From the NCBI RefSeq assembly GCF_041890415.1, contig NZ_CP169056.1, positions 2,542,001 through 2,606,000 of the forward strand: 64,000 nucleotides of DNA, read 5' to 3'. Position 1 is the first letter of the stretch, and the number at the start of each line of letters is the position of its first letter. The stretch is from Pseudoxanthomonas koreensis_A (GTDB taxonomy: Bacteria; Pseudomonadota; Gammaproteobacteria; Xanthomonadales; Xanthomonadaceae). The notes under the pieces are model-generated. The model was not told the DNA's origin, ran no database searches, and saw only the letters and a program-made list of their open reading frames with translations. Of the stretch, positions 61,096 through 64,000 are shown in pieces. A program made the position numbers and the translations under genes.

Positions 61096-61150
61096 GCCTA
61101 ACGCCTAGTAGACCCCAAAAGCGGGGTGTAGCACCGAGTATATTCATGCC
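61096..61150 (-). repeat. Decayed attC half-site at xerC-side boundary
   Basis: GCCTAACGCCTAGTAGACCC is intact at one side with a short stem (ACCCC and GGGGT), but the other end lacks GTTRRRY. It marks the xerC-proximal array edge. No attI or integrase follows up to xerC at 61303. Confidence 0.5.
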
Positions 61151-61302
61151 GGCAAACCGGAGCAAGCAGGCCGGTTTCGGCACTGAACCACCTACCTTAC
61201 GCGACGATGCCGTCATCCCCTGCCTTCTCCGCGCCCGGTGTTATCCGACACTTCCGCACCTTCCCGGCGATATCAGGCAGATTCGCCCGATAGCACGCCC
61301 AC

Positions 61303-62199
61303 TTACTCCCCCCCACCCTTCCCCTTGCGCCTGGCCCGTGGGTGGGCGGCGTCGTACACCTTGGCCAGGTGCTGGAAATCCAGGTGGGTGTAGATCTGGG
61401 TGGTGGCGATGTCGGCGTGGCCCAGCAGTTCCTGCACGCCGCGCAGGTCGCCGGAGGATTCCAGCACGTGGCTGGCGAAGCTGTGGCGCAGCATGTGCGG
61501 GTGCACGTGCTTGAACAGGCCCTGGCGTGCGGCGAGCTGGCGCACGCGCACCTGCACGGCGCGCTGGCTGATGGGCCCGCCGCCGCGGCCGGGAAACACG
61601 GGGTCGTCGCTGCCGGCGCCGGTGGAGGCACGCCACTGGTCCAGCGCCTGGCGGGCATGCGAGCCCACCGGCACGTTGCGCTGCTTGCCGCCCTTGCCCA
61701 GCACCGTCACCAGGCCCGGCTGCGCCTGCAGGTCGCGCCAGCGCAGGGTGCACAGTTCGCTCAGGCGCAGGCCAGAGGAATAGAACAGTTCCAGCAGGGC
61801 GCGGTCACGCAGGCCCAGGGGTGCGTCGGTGGGCACTTCGACCAGGCGCACCGCTTCGTCCACGTCCAGCACCTGCGGCAGCTTGCGCGGGGCCTTGGGC
61901 GCGCGCAGGCCTGCGGCGGGGCTGGCCGGGATCAGGTTGTTGCGCAGCAGCCAAGTGTAATAGCTGCGGCAGGCCGACAGGCGCCGCTGCAGGCTCTTGG
62001 GTGCCAGCCCGCGGCGGTGTTCGGTGGCGATGAAGTCGCGCAGGTGGCTGGCATCCAGCCGGGCAAGGTCATCCATGGCGTGGTGTTGCGCCCAGTCGCG
62101 CAGCGCCTGCAGGTCGCGCCGGTAGGCATCGAGCGTGTGCGCGGAGACGGCACGCTCCACCTGCAGGTGTTCGAGGAAGGCCTCGATGCCGTGCTTCAT
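61303..62199 (-). CDS. xerC: Site-specific tyrosine recombinase XerC
   Basis: Resolves chromosome dimers at dif together with XerD. 298 residues with the N-terminal SAM-like DNA-binding domain and the catalytic domain: RDRALLELFYSSGLRLSEL (first Arg), GKGGKQRNVPV (Lys region), HPHMLRHSFASHVLESSGDL (His/Arg) and LGHADIATTQIYTHL (nucleophilic Tyr). Length and context (downstream of dapF and DUF484) are standard. It lacks the extra helix of integron integrases. Confidence 0.95.
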   Translation of the reverse strand: MKHGIEAFLEHLQVERAVSAHTLDAYRRDLQALRDWAQHHAMDDLARLDASHLRDFIATEHRRGLAPKSLQRRLSACRSYYTWLLRNNLIPASPAAGLRAPKAPRKLPQVLDVDEAVRLVEVPTDAPLGLRDRALLELFYSSGLRLSELCTLRWRDLQAQPGLVTVLGKGGKQRNVPVGSHARQALDQWRASTGAGSDDPVFPGRGGGPISQRAVQVRVRQLAARQGLFKHVHPHMLRHSFASHVLESSGDLRGVQELLGHADIATTQIYTHLDFQHLAKVYDAAHPRARRKGKGGGE

Positions 62200-62283
62200 G
62201 ATCGCGGGTGCGGCGTGCCATCCATGCGGCGATGATGCGCGAATCGCGCCGCGTGCGCGAACCCGTGTCCGGGGCGGCCCGGC

Positions 62284-62958
62284 TCAGTCGGCGAAGCGTT
62301 CCACCGCCGCGACCAGGGCCTCGCCCATCATCCGCAGGAACAGGGTGCCCATGCCGGGATAGAAGCGGTTCGGGTCGTGGCTGCCCACGGCCACCAGGCC
62401 GGTGCCGGCCAGCGGCAGCAGTGCGCTGGATTGCACTTCGTCCTGGCGCTCGCCGTAAAGCAGTGCGTTCTTGTCCGCCTGCAGGCGCCCGCACAGTGGC
62501 TCGCCGGCGGCCAGCGCATCGCGGAACGCGGAAAGCTCCGGCGCATCCTCGGCAATCACCCGCAGCCACTCGGCATCGTCCAGCCCGTCCACCGGGCGGA
62601 ACGCGATGATGCGCACCAGGTCGCCGTCGAAATCCTCGGCCAGCGAGGCGGCCATCGCCTGCAGGGTGGCGGCAAGGCTGTCCTGGCGCATGAGTGCCAG
62701 GGTGAGCTGGTGGGTGCGCACCGCCAGGCGCTCGTTGCCCAGCGCGGTGGCCGACAACTCGGCCAGGCGCCGCGACAGCTCGCGGTTCTTGTCGCGCAGC
62801 ACTTCCAGCTGGTAGCTGGCCAGCGAGGCGGCCGGGCCATCCTCGCGCGGCACCACCAGGCTCAGGGCCAGGTCGGGGAACTGCTTGAGGAACTCCGGGT
62901 GCCGCCGCAGCCAGGCCGCGACCTCATGCGCACCCTGCCTGCCTTGCTGATCAGTCAT
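62284..62958 (-). CDS. DUF484 family protein
   Basis: 224 residues with an N-terminal coiled coil and a GAF-like C-terminal domain (VAAWLRRHPEFLKQFPDLAL, YQLEVLRDKNRELSRRLAEL, SALLPLAGTGLVAVGSHDPNRFYPGMGTLFL). DUF484 genes are commonly found between dapF and xerC. Biochemical role unknown. The ATG at 62958 has AAGGA and overlaps dapF by eight bases. Confidence 0.92.
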   Translation of the reverse strand: MTDQQGRQGAHEVAAWLRRHPEFLKQFPDLALSLVVPREDGPAASLASYQLEVLRDKNRELSRRLAELSATALGNERLAVRTHQLTLALMRQDSLAATLQAMAASLAEDFDGDLVRIIAFRPVDGLDDAEWLRVIAEDAPELSAFRDALAAGEPLCGRLQADKNALLYGERQDEVQSSALLPLAGTGLVAVGSHDPNRFYPGMGTLFLRMMGEALVAAVERFAD

Positions 62959-63790
62959 GCCAACGTCCTTCGAACACGAATGCGGCCGGGCCGGCCATGG
63001 TGACGCCTGCGTCGTCGGACGGCCAGTTGATGCGCAGGTCGCCGCCGGGCAGCGACACGGTGGCCTGGCGCCCCAGCCGGCCGCGCCGCACCAGCGACAC
63101 CACGGCCGCACAGGCGCCGCTGCCGCAGGCCAGGGTCTCGCCGGTGCCGCGCTCGTACACGCGCAGCTTGATGTGGTCCGGTGCCAGCACCTGGGCGAAA
63201 CCGACGTTGCACTGCTGCGGGAATGCCGGGCTGCGCTGCAGCGCAGGGCCGAGCACGGCTACCTCGGCGGTGTCCACGTCGTCCACCTCGATCACCGCGT
63301 GCGGGTTGCCCATCGACACCGCGCCGAAGGCGACCTGCCGGCCGCCCAGGTCCAGCGTGTACTGGGCCTGTTCGTGCACGAAGCCGGACAGGGGGATCTG
63401 CGCCGGCGCCCAGCGGGGCTGGCCCAGGTCCAGGGCAAACCCGCCGTCATCCAGCCGCTCCACGGCGTGGGTGCCGGCGGGGCTGTCCACATGGAAGTGG
63501 CTGCCGGTCGCGGTGCCATCGCGCACCAGCCACGCGGCCACGCAGCGCGCGCCGTTGCCGCACTGGATCGCGCGGGTGCCATCGGCGTTCCAGATGCGGT
63601 AGGCGGCCACCGCCTGCGCGGTCTGCGCAGGTTCGATGGTGAGGATCTGGTCGCAGCCCACGCCCATGCGGCGGTCGGCCAGGCGCGCGGCCAGCGCGGC
63701 GTCCGGCGGCGGCATGCCAGCACGCAGGTCGAGCACGACGAAGTCGTTGCCCGCGCCATGCATCTTGCTGAAGCGCAGCGGCTCAGCCAT
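62951..63790 (-). CDS. dapF: Diaminopimelate epimerase DapF
   Basis: Converts LL- to meso-diaminopimelate for lysine and peptidoglycan. 279 residues with the start MHGAGNDFVVLDLR region, first catalytic Cys in IQCGNGARCVA and second in LACGSGACAAVV. Length and motifs are intact. The start overlaps the end of the lptM-like gene by eight bases. Confidence 0.96.
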   Translation of the reverse strand: MAEPLRFSKMHGAGNDFVVLDLRAGMPPPDAALAARLADRRMGVGCDQILTIEPAQTAQAVAAYRIWNADGTRAIQCGNGARCVAAWLVRDGTATGSHFHVDSPAGTHAVERLDDGGFALDLGQPRWAPAQIPLSGFVHEQAQYTLDLGGRQVAFGAVSMGNPHAVIEVDDVDTAEVAVLGPALQRSPAFPQQCNVGFAQVLAPDHIKLRVYERGTGETLACGSGACAAVVSLVRRGRLGRQATVSLPGGDLRINWPSDDAGVTMAGPAAFVFEGRWHD

Positions 63791-64000
63791 CCGCGTCGGC
63801 CGGGGCGGCAGGCGCGGCAGGGGCCGGCTCGTCGGTGTCGGGCGCGGCCTGATCGGGCGCGGCCGGCGTGGTGGCGCCCGGCGGCGGGGCCGGCGTGGGC
63901 AAGGACATCGGCACCGGCTTCTGCGGCATCACCAGCGGGCCCTTGTTGCCGCAGGCGGCCAGCAGCAGGGCGGCGGCGATGGTGGCGGTGAGGCGGAATG
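63783..64000 (-). CDS. Small LptM-type lipoprotein, N-terminus beyond window
   Basis: The visible 71 codons contain ATIAAALLLAACGNKGPLVM, a lipobox LAAC followed by GNKGPL, the pattern of LptM/YifL lipoproteins that support LptD maturation. A Pro/Ala/Asp-rich tail follows. The start codon is off the right end. It lies directly upstream of dapF, the usual place for lptM. Confidence 0.88.
   Translation of the reverse strand, partial: FRLTATIAAALLLAACGNKGPLVMPQKPVPMSLPTPAPPPGATTPAAPDQAAPDTDEPAPAAPAAPADADG

Larger units (their letters stand above)
56160..61150 (-). mobile_element. Integron gene-cassette array without integrase (CALIN-like)
   Basis: Eight clear and two decayed attC sites separate about nine cassettes, most genes reading on the minus strand in the standard gene-then-attC direction. 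Several stop codons (TAA) lie inside the attC R'' box, as is usual for cassettes. The sites at 56696, 57774, 58108 and 59174 are nearly identical, as expected for a resident chromosomal array. No intI-like gene occurs; the nearby tyrosine recombinase is XerC. An integrase outside the window cannot be excluded. Confidence 0.85.

Noticed and set aside
61303..62199. Integron integrase for the cassette array
   Set aside because: The protein matches XerC in length, motifs and in the dapF-DUF484-xerC context, and lacks the extra integron-integrase helix region. No attI was found beside it.

Overview
The window is GC-rich chromosomal DNA that looks like a gammaproteobacterium of the Lysobacteraceae (Xanthomonadaceae: Xanthomonas, Stenotrophomonas, Lysobacter, Luteimonas group). 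Reasons are the protein sequences, the two adjacent dsbA genes, the blocks mreBCD-mrdA-rodA-mltB-rlpA-dacC, ybeD-lipB-lipA and lptM-dapF-DUF484-xerC with hslVU nearby, and dispersed REP-like repeats that start with GTAG. The genus cannot be fixed from the sequence alone. No rRNA, tRNA or CRISPR array was seen.

Layout. 1-5.4 kb: end-truncated P-type ATPase, engB, cytochrome c4, two dsbA genes and an EEP-family hydrolase. 5.4-17.5 kb: REP cluster, SDR oxidoreductase, small lipoprotein, sppA, a MATE exporter, a DUF3106-type membrane protein, DnaA-box DNA in front of priA, a NYN-domain protein, an NDH-2-like dehydrogenase and a TRIC channel. 17.5-22.6 kb: REP and short tandem repeats, the D-alanine pair dadA-alr, and prc. 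22.7-28.8 kb: an accessory polymorphic-toxin-like locus, with four Imm11/DUF1629 paralogues followed by a large protein with an N-terminal AHH/HNH-like nuclease motif and a coiled-coil membrane protein. 28.9-32.1 kb: lipA, lipB, ybeD, lpxR-like gene. 32.1-42.7 kb: a CsgG-like protein, then the cell-elongation block. 42.9-54.7 kb: PfkB-family sugar/nucleoside kinase, lipoprotein, M1 aminopeptidase, ubiE, a caspase-like peptidase / alpha-beta hydrolase / small ORF operon, DUF2269 and SDR-DoxX-like genes, and hslVU with a heat-shock-type promoter.

55.6-61.2 kb holds an array of integron gene cassettes, with eight clear attC sites and two decayed ones. It lies between xerC and a DUF7010-like gene next to hslV. 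No integron integrase is present in the window, so it is a CALIN-type array or part of a larger integron. Cassette products include a signal-peptide protein made of 12 GPGGxxYx repeats, a DUF3800 gene interrupted by an in-frame TGA, a flavin-binding PPOX-family protein, a SUKH/SMI1 protein and several small membrane proteins. The window ends with xerC, DUF484, dapF and the start-truncated lptM-type lipoprotein gene.

The parts most worth follow-up are the AHH/Imm11 locus with its recent gene duplication, the caspase/hydrolase/small-ORF operon with a probable CTG start, the cassette array, and the REP elements. Three REP elements supply the TAG stop codon of the gene they follow, and two REP sites are bordered by related CATGCGGG-type tandem arrays.
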